NCBI GenBank assembly: GCA_023639215.1
Contig: CP097899.1
Coordinates: 565,501 to 629,500, forward strand
Source of the DNA: Candidatus Pristimantibacillus lignocellulolyticus
GTDB taxonomy: Bacteria; Bacillota; Bacilli; Paenibacillales; Paenibacillaceae
Direction: 5' to 3'
Length of the DNA stretch: 64,000 bases
The first letter of the stretch is position 1, and each line of letters starts with the position of its first letter. A program made the position numbers and the translations under genes. Of this stretch, positions 16,885-26,221 are shown in pieces. The notes below the pieces were generated by a model. That model was given only the letters and a program-made list of their open reading frames with translations. It made no database searches and was not told where the DNA came from.

Positions 16885-19800
16885 TTACCTGTTAATCAGA
16901 TCGGAAGTTTGAAGTAGCCTTTGTATAACCATTGCTACCTCTGCTCTAGTAATGTTAGCTTTTGGTGCTAACAGATTATTATTTCTGCCTGAAATGATAC
17001 CTGAGCCTACACTGTCCGCAACGCCTTCTAGCGCCCATTCAGATACAATGCTAGCATCAGTAAATTCACGAATTACATCGACATTAGATTGACTTGCTGC
17101 ACTTTCTTTTAGCCCTGTAATTAGCATCGCTTTAGACACCATTAACATAGCTTGCTCACGCGTAATTTTATCATTCGGACGGAAAGTTCCATCTTCAAAT
17201 CCATTAATTAGACCATATTCATATGCAGTTTGAACTGCACTGCGGTACCAAGCTGTTGTACCTATGTCCGTGAACAAACTATTTTCTTGTGATAACCTCA
17301 GTCCTAGACCACGAACAATAATAGCAGCAAACTCTGCTCGAGTAATATCCTGATCAGGATGATACATCCCATTTCCTATTCCGTTGATAACCATCTTAGA
17401 TCCCATATTATTGACTGCTGCCTTTGCCCAATGATTCTCGACATCAATAAATTGTAACGGATTCCAGACAACAGAGTAAGTACTATTAGTCAAGCTGTAA
17501 ATGACCGCATAATATCTGTCACCGACTTTAGTAATTTGAGTCGGTACATGACTAACTGAGCCATCTGGTTCTACAACAACACCCGTTGTAATTTGGTTCG
17601 GATTGGTTCCTTCTGGAATAGCTATCGTACGCTTCACATAGGAGTTGAATTTCGATATCTCTACTGTACGCCCGTCATACTCAACGCTAACTTTGAAATT
17701 AAGCGTTGGGGCAACTTGTGTTAACCCTTCACGATTAAATGCAGCTTCGACAATTTGCAACATGTTCTTGAGCGGTTCAGCAATTTCGATTTTCAACTTT
17801 ACATCCTCTAATGCCACATTTACTCCAAGCTGAGAAGCAATTGCTGTTATATCAATTTGGTCAACTGGTATTGTGTATGAAGCATTATTTGTTTGTAGAA
17901 CAATAGTCGCTTGCTGCTTTGCCAGATTTTTAATTGTACGCCCATTAATCTCAGCAATAACAACATTACTATCTGTTGTAACAGGAATTGTAATGACTAC
18001 TTGCTTACCTTCTCCTTCAAAATGTTGCATCAACTTTTGTTCGTCTACTGCAACTGTAATCACTTTTTGTCCGTTTTTTCCTGAAATCGTTGCAGTACCT
18101 GCGTCCACAGCCTTCCCGTTAACTAATACATGAATTGCATTTCCTGAAGGCTCAGATGTATACACTGCGTTTACCGTAACTGTAATTGTTTCCTCGTCAG
18201 TCAACAGACCATCACTCACTTTTACCGTGAATGTATAACTTTTTGAACCTTGCATTGCTGAAGGTTGCCATGTAAATTCACCTGTTTGACTGTCTATTAC
18301 AGCACCTTCTGGAGCATCGACTAAACTGTAGGTTAACGTGTTCGCTGGGTTATCCTCATCCGTTGCTTTTGCGGTAAAACTTAAATGACTTCCTGAATAC
18401 ACACTCTTGTTCCCTATCGCTTGCAGTACGGGCGCCACATTCACTTCGTTAACCGTAACCGTAATTTCCTCGCTATCACTAAGCACTCCATCACTAACAA
18501 CGATTTCAAAGGTATAGCTACCTGCACCTTGCGTTTCCGTTGGTGTCCATGTGAATACACCTGTTGTCGCGTTGATGCTTGCCCCTGTCGGTGCATCAAC
18601 TAGGCTGTAAGTCAGCGTATTCGCTGGCAGATCTGCATCTGTTCCAACTGCCGTAAATTTGAGTTGCGTTTCTTCATCTACTGTTTTGTCTCCGATCACT
18701 GTAAGTACGGGTGCTGTGTTCACCTCGTTCACCGTAACTGTAATTTCTTCTTCGTCTGTTGATACTCCATCACTTACACGAACCGTAAACGTATAGCTAG
18801 ACGGACCTTGCACTTCCGTTGGCGTCCATGTGAATACTCCGGTCGTAGCGTTAATACTTGCCCCTGTCGGTGCATCAGTTAAGCTGTACGTCAGTATATT
18901 TGCTGGCAGGTCTACATCCGTTGCCGTTGCTGTAAACGTTAATTCGCTTCCTTCATCTACCGTTTTGTCACCGATTGCTGCAAGCACTGGTGCTGTGTTT
19001 ACTTCGTTCACTGTAACTGTAATTTCTTCTTCATCTGTTAATACTCCATCACTTACATGGACTGTAAATGTATAGCTAGACGGACCTTGCGCTTCCGTTG
19101 GTGTCCATGTGAATACGCCTGTCGTAGAGTTAATGCTTGCTCCCGTCGGTGCGTCTATTAAGCTATAAGTCAGAATCGCCGAGTCCGGGTCTGCCGCCGT
19201 CGCTGTAAACGTCAATTCGCTTTCTTCATCTACCGTTTTGTCACCAATTGCTACAAGCACTGGAGCTGTGTTAACTTCATTGACCGTAACTGTAATTTCC
19301 TCTTCATCTGTTAATACTCCATCACTTACAATTACTTTAAACGTGAAGCTTCCAGGACCTTGCGCTTCTGTTGGTGTCCAAATAAATACACCTGTTGTCG
19401 CGTTGATACTTGCTCCTGTTGGTGCATCAACTAAACTGAACGTCAGTGTATTTGCTGGCAGATCTACATCCGTTGCCATTGCTGTAAATGTAAATAGCGT
19501 TTCTTCATCTACTGTTTTGTCTCCGATCGCTGCAAGTACGGGTGCTGTATTCACCTCGTTCACTGTAACTGTAATTTCCTCATCGTCTGTTATTGCTCCA
19601 TCACTTACGACAACTTTAAATGTAAAACTACCGGGACCTTGCGCTTCCGTTGGTGTCCATGTAAATACACCTGTTGAAGTGTTAATACTTGTCCCTGTTG
19701 GCGCATCAACTAGGCTATACGTCAGCGTATTCGCTGGCAGGTCTGCATCTGTTGCAGACGCTGTAAACGTTAATTCGCTTCCTTCATCTACCGTTTTGTC

Positions 19801-22800
19801 ACCGATTGTTGCAAGCACTGGCGCTACATTCACTTCATTCACCGTAACTGTAATTTCTTCTTCATCTGTTAATTCCCCATCACTTACGTGAACCGTAAAC
19901 GTATAGCTAGACGGTCCTTGGATTTCCGTTGGCGTCCATGTGAATACTCCCGTCGTAGCATTGATGCTAGCTCCTGTTGGTGCGTCTATTAAGCTATAAG
20001 TCAAAATCGCCGAATCCGAGTCTGCCGCAGTAGCCGTAAAGGTTAGCTGACTTTCTTCATCTATCGTTTTGTCTCCAATTGCTACAAGCACTGGCGCTGT
20101 GTTCACTTCGTTAACCGTAACCGTAATTTCTTCTTCATCTGTTAACAAACCATCACTTACGGAAATCGTAAACGTATAGTTACCAGGACCCTGCGCTTCA
20201 GTTGGTGTCCATGTGAACACACCTGTTATAGCGTTAATGTTGGCTCCTGTTGGTGCATCGACTAAACTGTACGTCAGTGTATTTGCTGGCAGATCTGCAT
20301 CTGTTCCTACTGCCGTAAACGTGAGCAGCGTTTCTTCATCTACCGTTTTGTCTCCAATCGCAGCAAGTATTGGTGCAGTGTTGATCTCGTTGACCGTAAC
20401 CGTGATTTCCTCTTCATCAGTTAATGCCCCATCACTTACGACAACTTTAAATGTAAAGCTTCCTGGACCTTGCGCTTCTATTGGTGTCCATGTGAATACA
20501 CCCGTTGTAGCATTGATGCTGGCTCCTGTTGGCGCATCAACTAGGCTATACGTTAGCGTATTCGCTGGCAGGTCTACATCTGTTGCCGTTGCTGTGAACG
20601 TTAATTGGCTTCCTTCATTTATCGCTTTGTCGCTAATTGTTGCAAGCACTGGCGCTATATTCACTTCATTCACCGTAACTGTAATTTCTTCTTCATCAGT
20701 TAATACTCCATCACTTACGTGAACTGTAAACGTATAGCTAAACGGTCCTTGAACTTCACTTGGCGTCCATGTGAATACTCCGGTCGTAGCGTTGATGCTA
20801 GCTCCTGTTGGAGCTCCAACTAAGCTGTACGTCAAGATAGCCGAATCTGAATCTGTCGCTGTTGCCTTAAAGGTTAGCTGACTTCCTTCATCTATCGTTT
20901 TGTCACCGATAGCAGAAAGCACTGGCGCCGCATTTACTTCGTTAACCGTAACGGTGATTTGCTCTTCATCAGTTAACAAACCATCACTTACGCGGAACGT
21001 AAACGGATAGCTTCCCGGACCCTGTGCCTCGGTTGGCGTCCATGTGAACACCCCCGTCGTAGGGTTGATGCTGGCTCCTGCCGGTGCATTAACTAAACTG
21101 TACGTTAGTGTATTTGCTGGCAGGTCTGTATCTGTACCCACTGCCGTAAACGTGAGCAGTGTTTCTTCATCTACTGTTTTGTCTCCAATTGCTGCAAGTA
21201 CGGGTGCTGTGTTCACCTCGTTCACTGTAATTGTAATTTCCTCTTCATCAGTTAATACCCCATCACTTACACGAACGCTAAGCATATAGCTTCCTGGACC
21301 TTGCGCTTCAGTTGGCGTCCATGTAAACACACCCGTCGTAGCGTTAATGCTGGCTCCTGTTGGCGCACCAACTAAGCTATACGTCAACGTATTCGCTGGC
21401 AGATCTGTATCTGTTGCAGACGCTGTAAACGTTAATTGGCTTCCTTCATTTACCGTTTTGTCACCGATTGTTGCAAGCACTGGTGCAACATTCACTTCGT
21501 TCACAGTAACCGTAATAGATTCATCATCCGTCAACGTTCCGTCGCTTACTCGTACTATAAACGGATAAGTACCCGGACCTTGCGCTTCACTTGGCATCCA
21601 TGTGAATACACCCGTCGTGGCATTGATGCTAGCTCCTGTTGGAGCTCCCACTAAGCTGTACGTCAAGATAGCTGAATCTGAATCAGTCGCTGTTGCCGTA
21701 AAGGTTAACTGACTCCCCTCGTCCACTGTCTTATTACCAATGGCACCAAGAATTGGGGCTGCATTAATCTCGTTAACCGTAATGGTAATTTGCTCGCTGT
21801 CAATTTGTGTTCCATCACTTACGCGGACTATAAACGCATAGCTTCCTGGACCCTGAGCTTCCGTTGGTGTCCATGTAAACACACCTGTTATTGGATTAAT
21901 GCTTGCTCCTAACGGCGCTCCTACTAGGCTGAACGTCAACGTATTCGCTGGCAGATCTGCATCTGTTGCTGTTGCTGTAAAGGTAATTAGCGTATCTTCA
22001 TTTACTGTTTTGTTTCCAATTGCACCAAGTACTGGTGCCTCATTTATCTCATTGACCGTAACTATGATATCCTCTTCATCTGTTAATGCTCCATCACTTA
22101 CGATTACTTTAATTGTAAAGTAATCTGGACCCTGCGCTTCCGTTGGCGTCCATGTGAATACGCCCGTCGTAGAGTTAATACTTGCTCCTGTCGGAGCGTT
22201 ACCCAAACTGTACGTTAATGTATCTCCCTCAGCATCTGATGCTGTTGCAGTAAAAGTTAGCAAGTTTTTCTCGTTTACCCACTTAATGCCAATTCCACTC
22301 AAAACAGGCGCTGTGTTCACTGGCGCTGCAGCATAATTAATTTCAAGTCTAGGATCAAGAATTTCTGCATCGTATATTGAAGTTGTAGACATTAATAACG
22401 AAATAATGCCATCAGCACCAATATTGCTGGATGTCATCAAGCTGCTCACGTCTATCCTATATGTATTAATTTGTAAAGCCGGATTATACGGATTAATACT
22501 GGAGAAAATACCCGGAACACTAGAATTAATCGATTTTTCTGGCGTAACTAGCGTTGGCATAACCGTTGCCGTACCTGGCCAATTATCACTTGTAATGGCA
22601 ATTTTTAAATTTGAAATTGTAGTCCAATACCCCTCGAAGCTTTCAAAGGCAATGTATGATGAATCTATTGAACGAGTGCTATCAATTCCATTAAACTTAA
22701 AAGTTGATTCTGAGTAATTATTAATAGTGTCTCCTGCAATATAGCCAAAATCCAAAATTGTCCCATCAAAAGTAGTTCTTCCATCTATTGGACTTATCAC

Positions 22801-22896
22801 TTGAGGAGCAGCAGCTATACGCGGTGGATATACTGGAAATAAAGAAAAAATTAGAACAAGAGTTAAAAAAATATTAATACTAACTTTCTTTCTCAT
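16885..22896 (-). CDS. giant SLH-anchored surface protein with 15 cadherin/Ig-like repeats
   Basis: About 2003 aa. A signal peptide (~1-31, ending RIAAAPQ) is followed by a ~155-residue beta-sandwich-like head (resembling DNRLRE-type domains), then 15 repeats of ~92 residues (~190-1580) of the putative-Ig/cadherin-like class: APVL..IGDKTVDE...LTFTATATD.D, APTGASINATTGVFTWTPTEAQGPGSY, VSDG.LTDEEEITVTVNEVN. The D-x-D and DEEE positions suggest Ca2+ binding between units. A ~230-residue linker domain and three SLH domains (~1815-2003) tether it to the cell wall. The likely start is ATG 22894-22896 behind GGGGGTG; GTG at 22903-22905 is possible. It lies 85 bp downstream of three tail-collar genes with a hairpin between. 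A role in adhesion or as a scaffold is inferred. Confidence 0.9.
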   Translation of the reverse strand: MRKKVSINIFLTLVLIFSLFPVYPPRIAAAPQVISPIDGRTTFDGTILDFGYIAGDTINNYSESTFKFNGIDSTRSIDSSYIAFESFEGYWTTISNLKIAITSDNWPGTATVMPTLVTPEKSINSSVPGIFSSINPYNPALQINTYRIDVSSLMTSSNIGADGIISLLMSTTSIYDAEILDPRLEINYAAAPVNTAPVLSGIGIKWVNEKNLLTFTATASDAEGDTLTYSLGNAPTGASINSTTGVFTWTPTEAQGPDYFTIKVIVSDGALTDEEDIIVTVNEINEAPVLGAIGNKTVNEDTLITFTATATDADLPANTLTFSLVGAPLGASINPITGVFTWTPTEAQGPGSYAFIVRVSDGTQIDSEQITITVNEINAAPILGAIGNKTVDEGSQLTFTATATDSDSAILTYSLVGAPTGASINATTGVFTWMPSEAQGPGTYPFIVRVSDGTLTDDESITVTVNEVNVAPVLATIGDKTVNEGSQLTFTASATDTDLPANTLTYSLVGAPTGASINATTGVFTWTPTEAQGPGSYMLSVRVSDGVLTDEEEITITVNEVNTAPVLAAIGDKTVDEETLLTFTAVGTDTDLPANTLTYSLVNAPAGASINPTTGVFTWTPTEAQGPGSYPFTFRVSDGLLTDEEQITVTVNEVNAAPVLSAIGDKTIDEGSQLTFKATATDSDSAILTYSLVGAPTGASINATTGVFTWTPSEVQGPFSYTFTVHVSDGVLTDEEEITVTVNEVNIAPVLATISDKAINEGSQLTFTATATDVDLPANTLTYSLVDAPTGASINATTGVFTWTPIEAQGPGSFTFKVVVSDGALTDEEEITVTVNEINTAPILAAIGDKTVDEETLLTFTAVGTDADLPANTLTYSLVDAPTGANINAITGVFTWTPTEAQGPGNYTFTISVSDGLLTDEEEITVTVNEVNTAPVLVAIGDKTIDEESQLTFTATAADSDSAILTYSLIDAPTGASINATTGVFTWTPTEIQGPSSYTFTVHVSDGELTDEEEITVTVNEVNVAPVLATIGDKTVDEGSELTFTASATDADLPANTLTYSLVDAPTGTSINTSTGVFTWTPTEAQGPGSFTFKVVVSDGAITDDEEITVTVNEVNTAPVLAAIGDKTVDEETLFTFTAMATDVDLPANTLTFSLVDAPTGASINATTGVFIWTPTEAQGPGSFTFKVIVSDGVLTDEEEITVTVNEVNTAPVLVAIGDKTVDEESELTFTATAADPDSAILTYSLIDAPTGASINSTTGVFTWTPTEAQGPSSYTFTVHVSDGVLTDEEEITVTVNEVNTAPVLAAIGDKTVDEGSELTFTATATDVDLPANILTYSLTDAPTGASINATTGVFTWTPTEVQGPSSYTFTVRVSDGVSTDEEEITVTVNEVNTAPVLTVIGDKTVDEETQLKFTAVGTDADLPANTLTYSLVDAPTGASINATTGVFTWTPTETQGAGSYTFEIVVSDGVLSDSEEITVTVNEVNVAPVLQAIGNKSVYSGSHLSFTAKATDEDNPANTLTYSLVDAPEGAVIDSQTGEFTWQPSAMQGSKSYTFTVKVSDGLLTDEETITVTVNAVYTSEPSGNAIHVLVNGKAVDAGTATISGKNGQKVITVAVDEQKLMQHFEGEGKQVVITIPVTTDSNVVIAEINGRTIKNLAKQQATIVLQTNNASYTIPVDQIDITAIASQLGVNVALEDVKLKIEIAEPLKNMLQIVEAAFNREGLTQVAPTLNFKVSVEYDGRTVEISKFNSYVKRTIAIPEGTNPNQITTGVVVEPDGSVSHVPTQITKVGDRYYAVIYSLTNSTYSVVWNPLQFIDVENHWAKAAVNNMGSKMVINGIGNGMYHPDQDITRAEFAAIIVRGLGLRLSQENSLFTDIGTTAWYRSAVQTAYEYGLINGFEDGTFRPNDKITREQAMLMVSKAMLITGLKESAASQSNVDVIREFTDASIVSEWALEGVADSVGSGIISGRNNNLLAPKANITRAEVAMVIQRLLQTSDLINR
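18165..22315 (-). repeat. 15-unit coding repeat array with an 831-bp higher-order period
   Basis: Approximate limits of the Ig/cadherin-like units. From unit 4 on they fall into a repeating set of three: one with DEGS/NEGS and LPANTL, one with DEET and LPANTL, and a short one with DSDSAIL that lacks LPAN. Short units are numbers 3, 6, 9 and 12. The same DNA landmark (GCAAGCACTGG) recurs at about 18979, 19810, 20641 and 21472, an 831-bp period. The long plus-strand reading frames here are only shadows of the array. Confidence 0.9.
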
Positions 22897-22941
22897 AAAA
22901 TTCACGACACCCCCAACTACTATAATTAAAATACAGCACAA

Positions 22942-22974
22942 AACTGCCTTGAAGGTCAACCTTCAGGGCAGTTC
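22942..22974 (-). terminator. hairpin between collar genes and the giant gene, possible attenuator
   Basis: On the minus strand AACTGCCCTGAAGGT pairs with ACCTTCAAGGCAGTT with one mismatch and a tiny loop; the following TTGTGCTGTATTTT is only moderately T-rich. It could partly terminate transcripts from the collar genes before the giant gene, or mark a separate transcript end. Confidence 0.72.
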
Positions 22975-22981
22975 TCATAAA

Positions 22982-23506
22982 CTACTGCTTCGGAGGATAT
23001 ACGCCTTCCAATGCAATAATAAGGCATAATGTCGTATATGGTTGCATATTGTTATGAGCAGTATTTCCTCCAATAACATTGAGAGCAAGTGCATTCATCG
23101 GAACATTAGGAGTGGCTGCATAGGGCTTATTTGTAGCAGCATCACTCTCACTCCCCCAAACTTTATTACTCGGATCTGCTTGAGCTGCTGTAGTTGCACT
23201 CGATCCGTTTGGAACATGCGTATGATTCGGGATCTGATCAATTGTCAACGTCTGTGTATTAGTTCCTACTGAAGCTGCAATCCCCCTAGGTGTAAGCCCT
23301 GGTCCAACTCCTTGTCCCATTGCAGCCATCCCTTGTAAATCGGGTAAAGCAAATGTTGTTTTTCCATCTCCACCATAAATGTTTCCAATAATGCTGTATA
23401 GAGCTGAATTATGTTGAATATTCATTATCTGTCCATTACACAGTGCCCAGCCGACTGGTGCATAGTTTCCTGAAAATAATCTTATTTCACCTACATATGG
23501 ATCCAT
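22982..23506 (-). CDS. phage tail collar domain (microcystin-dependent-protein-like) protein 3
   Basis: A 174-aa protein of the phage Tail_Collar/MdpB class: N-terminal VGEIRLFSGNYAPVGWALCNGQ, central YGGDGKTTFALPDLQG, IPNHTH, and a C-terminal MQPYTTLCLIIALEGVYP. In phages such domains form fibre tips or collars; free-standing chromosomal copies occur in sets of two or three and their role is unclear. There is no signal peptide. The start ATG (23504-23506) is behind AGGAGGTG; upstream codons of the frame overlap the preceding gene. It is third of three tandem paralogues and lies just upstream of the giant SLH protein gene. Confidence 0.92.
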   Translation of the reverse strand: MDPYVGEIRLFSGNYAPVGWALCNGQIMNIQHNSALYSIIGNIYGGDGKTTFALPDLQGMAAMGQGVGPGLTPRGIAASVGTNTQTLTIDQIPNHTHVPNGSSATTAAQADPSNKVWGSESDAATNKPYAATPNVPMNALALNVIGGNTAHNNMQPYTTLCLIIALEGVYPPKQ

Positions 23507-23517
23507 GACCACACCTC

Positions 23518-24021
23518 CTAAGATCTTGACGGATAAATGCCTTGCAACGCAATACAAAATGAAACCGTTGTATAAGGCTGCATATTATTGTGCGCTTGAC
23601 TCGCCCCTGTTGTTCCAATTGCTGCCTCGTTCAACGTTGTATTAGCGCTAGCTGCATATATTGGACGTGTCGTTGCTGTAACTGCCCATGTATTACCTTC
23701 TGCTTTAGAATTATCTGCATTCACCGAGCTTCCTTGAGCCTGATGTGTATGCTGAGGCATTTCATTAATCGTTAATGTATGAGCCGCTTCTCCCCCAGCT
23801 GTCGCAATTGGATAAGAGCTTGACATGTGAATAGGAGTACGTCCCTGTAAATTAGGCAAAGCAAAATTTACTCTGCCATCTCCACCATATCTGTTACCTA
23901 AAATAGAATACAGCGCTTGATTAGTATTAATTTGCAATAGCTGCCCATTGCATAACGCCCATCCTCGTGGAACAATACCGAAAGCAAACGTTCTAATCTC
24001 ACCAACAAACGGTTCTGCCAT
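23518..24021 (-). CDS. phage tail collar domain protein 2
   Basis: A 167-aa paralogue of its neighbours. It keeps VGEIRTFAFGIVPRGWALCNGQ, YGGDGRVNFALPNLQG, MPQHTH and MQPYTTVSFCIALQGIYP, while the central region between these is different and Ala/Thr-rich, so the variable mid-section probably sets binding. The start ATG follows AGAGGAGG. The stop lies 11 bp before the start of collar gene 3, indicating one transcript. No phage structural, lysis or packaging genes are nearby, so this is not part of a recognisable prophage. Confidence 0.92.
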   Translation of the reverse strand: MAEPFVGEIRTFAFGIVPRGWALCNGQLLQINTNQALYSILGNRYGGDGRVNFALPNLQGRTPIHMSSSYPIATAGGEAAHTLTINEMPQHTHQAQGSSVNADNSKAEGNTWAVTATTRPIYAASANTTLNEAAIGTTGASQAHNNMQPYTTVSFCIALQGIYPSRS

Positions 24022-24078
24022 ATAAAATCCTCCTCTATAGAAACAATCCTTATAGCGATACGAAACGCTAAGATTCTC

Positions 24079-24588
24079 TTACCCCTGTGAAGGGAAGATA
24101 CCTACTAGCGCAATAATAAAACTAATGACTTTGCTTGGCATGATATTATCGTGCGGCTGATTGCCCCCGACACTCGAAACTGTTGCTGGTGACATCGTAA
24201 CGTTAGGTACTGTATTCTGATAATTAGTTATCCCTGTACTAACTCCCCAGAAATTCCCTACGGGTGAGTTGCTTGTTGAATTGGCAGCAACGTTGTTCGC
24301 ATTGGCAGTGTGAGTATGTGCTGGCATATTTGACTGCAGCAACGTAACTCTTTCAGTTCCTGCCATTTGACCAAGTGGATAGTTAGATGACGTATGAAGC
24401 GGAATGCGACCTCTCATATCTGGAAGTGCAAACGTAGTTCTTCCGTCACCTCCATACGTTGTTCCTAGGAGTGTATACAATACTTCATTCTCACTGATGC
24501 TTAGTATCGATCCATCGCAAAAATGCCAGCCTTGTGGTGCATAATTACCTGAGAACATCCGAATTTCTCCAACATACTGATCACTCAT
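24079..24588 (-). CDS. phage tail collar domain protein 1
   Basis: A 169-aa first member of the tandem set: VGEIRMFSGNYAPQGWHFCDGS, YGGDGRTTFALPDMRG, MPAHTH, and a C-terminal MPSKVISFIIALVGIFPSQG. The ribosome binding site is AAGGGG, nine bases before the ATG. It lies 57 bp upstream of collar gene 2. The three proteins differ most in the central ~60 residues, suggesting three subunits of one assembly or three specificities. Function outside phage is not established. Confidence 0.92.
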   Translation of the reverse strand: MSDQYVGEIRMFSGNYAPQGWHFCDGSILSISENEVLYTLLGTTYGGDGRTTFALPDMRGRIPLHTSSNYPLGQMAGTERVTLLQSNMPAHTHTANANNVAANSTSNSPVGNFWGVSTGITNYQNTVPNVTMSPATVSSVGGNQPHDNIMPSKVISFIIALVGIFPSQG

Positions 24589-25355
24589 CTAATTTCCCCT
24601 TTTCGTATAAACTGTACCTATAACATTACTAAATAAAATACAAAAGACATCGTAGACGCTAATTAATAAAATTCAATCAATTAACAATAAAAACTCTTTG
24701 CAATTTCCTTCAGGTTGTGGAAAAAGAAAAAGAGCGCTAAACATCAATTCTGTTCAGGTCACTAAGGAAATCAATATTGGCTGGAAATTATTCGTTAATA
24801 GGTTTTGGGACAAGTGGTAGCGCTAACTAGGCAACATAATGTTGATTTAATTTTTCTGTCTATAGTTGCAAGTTATTAATAACAAAGGATAAATATGAAA
24901 ACTTTTGGGAGGGTAACTTAAAGGTTTAATTATAGATTACGAATTAATTGGAAACCTCATAAATATAGGAGTAGGGAGTATGGCAATCATTCGACGAACA
25001 GTTGCTAATTTCACTCTATGACAATTATTCTAGCACTAGATTGACATGTCGTTGATTAGTAACATTGCTCCTTGAAATAAAACCATATATTACTATTATA
25101 TGTAACTTTTTTTTTTTTTCAATCTCAATTTTTCTATGTTAAAACTTATATAATGGAAATATCAAAAATATCTTCTTATATTTCCTTTGAATACCTTAAT
25201 CGCTCTCTACTTAATTATGCATTTTTCTTAAATTTAAATTTTTAGTAAACTAACTTTTCCATTTCATCAAATGCGTTTTCATGTACAAAATATAAAACGT
25301 CCTCGCGCAGTTGAGAGGACGTTTATCTACCTATTTTTAATACATTTATCAATAA
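24589..25355. other. 767-bp AT-rich gap without recognised genes
   Basis: Upstream of the collar genes. It holds a run of 14 T at about 25108-25121 and a hairpin at 25293-25326. No open frame of note, no RNA gene and no clear promoter consensus were found. The promoter of the collar operon must lie in its left part. Confidence 0.6.
25293..25326. terminator. Rho-independent terminator
   Basis: A stem ACGTCCTC/GAGAGGACGT with an 8-nt loop, with A-rich sequence before and TTT after. On the minus strand it would end transcripts coming from the DUF2277 gene and the nitroreductase remnant. Confidence 0.75.
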
Positions 25356-25456
25356 TTACACCCATAAAACGATTTCGTTTAGTTTTTTTCTAGTCTTAGC
25401 TCGATTAGGTTCTTCCTTACGATATCCGAAAGCTACCATTACAGATGGCTCATATT
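25356..25456 (-). pseudogene. C-terminal remnant of a nitroreductase-family gene
   Basis: On the minus strand an open stretch ends with the typical C-terminus of an NAD(P)H-dependent nitroreductase: PSVMVAFGYRKEEPNRAKTR followed by KKLNEIVLWV and a stop (25356-25358). Stop codons and unrelated sequence lie immediately upstream, so only about 33 codons remain. The rest of the gene has been lost. The match is by memory of the family C-terminus (VAFGYRKEEPR.K.R) and is not confirmed by a search. Confidence 0.65.
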
Positions 25457-25495
25457 AGCCATTATTCAATAAATTCTCACTTTCAACTTCACATC

Positions 25496-25771
25496 TTATT
25501 CATTGCTCCCAAACCTTTTCGTTGTTTTGATCCGAGCGCGTTCAATTTCAACCATGCGATCTCGAGGCTCTGCTTTCGTCTCTAAGTTATCCAATAAATT
25601 TTTAGATATCAGTTGAATTTCATAAACGGCACGATTGAAAGCCTCCTCATTGGCCTTTGACGGCTTGTTGAAACCCGATATTTTTCTCACGTATTGGAGA
25701 GCTGCTGCTTCAATTTCTACATCAGTAGCAGATGGTTCAAAGTTGAATAGCGTCTTAATATTTCGGCACAT
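25496..25771 (-). CDS. DUF2277 family protein
   Basis: A 91-aa protein beginning MCRNIKTLFNFEPSATDVEI and continuing AAALQYVRKISGFNKPSKANEEAFNRAV, the diagnostic N-terminus of DUF2277. This widespread small cytoplasmic protein has no assigned function. The length is normal for the family. The start ATG has AAAGGAG upstream. It stands between a nitroreductase remnant and the presumed native guaA terminator, just outside the integrated element. Confidence 0.93.
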   Translation of the reverse strand: MCRNIKTLFNFEPSATDVEIEAAALQYVRKISGFNKPSKANEEAFNRAVYEIQLISKNLLDNLETKAEPRDRMVEIERARIKTTKRFGSNE

Positions 25772-25854
25772 AACTGTCTCCTTTTAACTTTTTATTTAGG
25801 GTCTGATGCCTCACTCGAATTTGTATCCATTATATCAGAACTGGTAACAAATCA

Positions 25855-25905
25855 AAAAAGCTTGAAGAAATCCTGCATAAAAGCAGGCTCTCCAAGCTTT
25901 TTAAC
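25855..25905 (-). terminator. presumed native guaA terminator, now detached
   Basis: On the minus strand AAAAAGCTTG and GCAGG-type arms pair (AAGCTTG...CCTGC/GCAGG...CAAGCTT), followed by six T. It lies 11 bp past the stop codon of the duplicated guaA 3' end at 25917, where a guaA terminator would be before the element inserted. Confidence 0.88.
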
Positions 25906-25916
25906 GTTATATAATA

Positions 25917-26084
25917 CTATTCCCACTCAATCGTAGCTGGCGGTTTAGAAGTTACGTCATAGACGATACGGTTAACGTTGTCTACTTCATTAACGATACG
26001 AACAGAAATCTTCTCTAAGATATCCCAAGGGATACGAGCCCAGTCAGCTGTCATACCATCGATAGATGTTACTGCACGAATACC
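25917..26084 (-). repeat. 168-bp direct repeat, distal attachment site
   Basis: Identical to 33746-33913 base for base. The bases just outside differ at both ends (25916 a against 33745 c; 26085 t against 33914 a). The crossover core lies somewhere within it. Confidence 0.95.
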
Positions 26085-26108
26085 TACCGTGTACTTCAAT
26101 AGAGTCAA
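25917..26108 (-). pseudogene. duplicated 3' end of guaA left by integration
   Basis: The last 55 codons of guaA plus its stop codon, identical over 168 bp (25917-26084) to the end of the intact gene at 33746-33913. It translates to [20 protein letters not shown] and on to [10 protein letters not shown]. Upstream of 26084 the sequence switches to unrelated element DNA, so it has no start signal of its own. This is the leftover chromosomal 3' end produced when a site-specific element integrated and supplied a replacement end for guaA. Confidence 0.96.
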
Positions 26109-26221
26109 TTACTATTCAATTATTGCGTTATTCTTGTATATCAATTGTAGCGGGTACACCCAGCGATTTCAACAAAAATAGGTTACAACCAGAGACATAA
26201 CTATTATTCACGCTATCCTAA

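Noticed and set aside
19238..19891. A 217-codon plus-strand open frame within the giant repeat gene, and similar ones nearby.
   Set aside because: They recur with each coding repeat, are antisense to a clear protein, and translate to low-complexity Ser/Val repeats; they are shadows.
22982..24588. Prophage interpretation of the three tail-collar genes.
   Set aside because: No terminase, portal, capsid, tail tube, lysis or integrase genes nearby; such stand-alone triplets are known from bacterial chromosomes.
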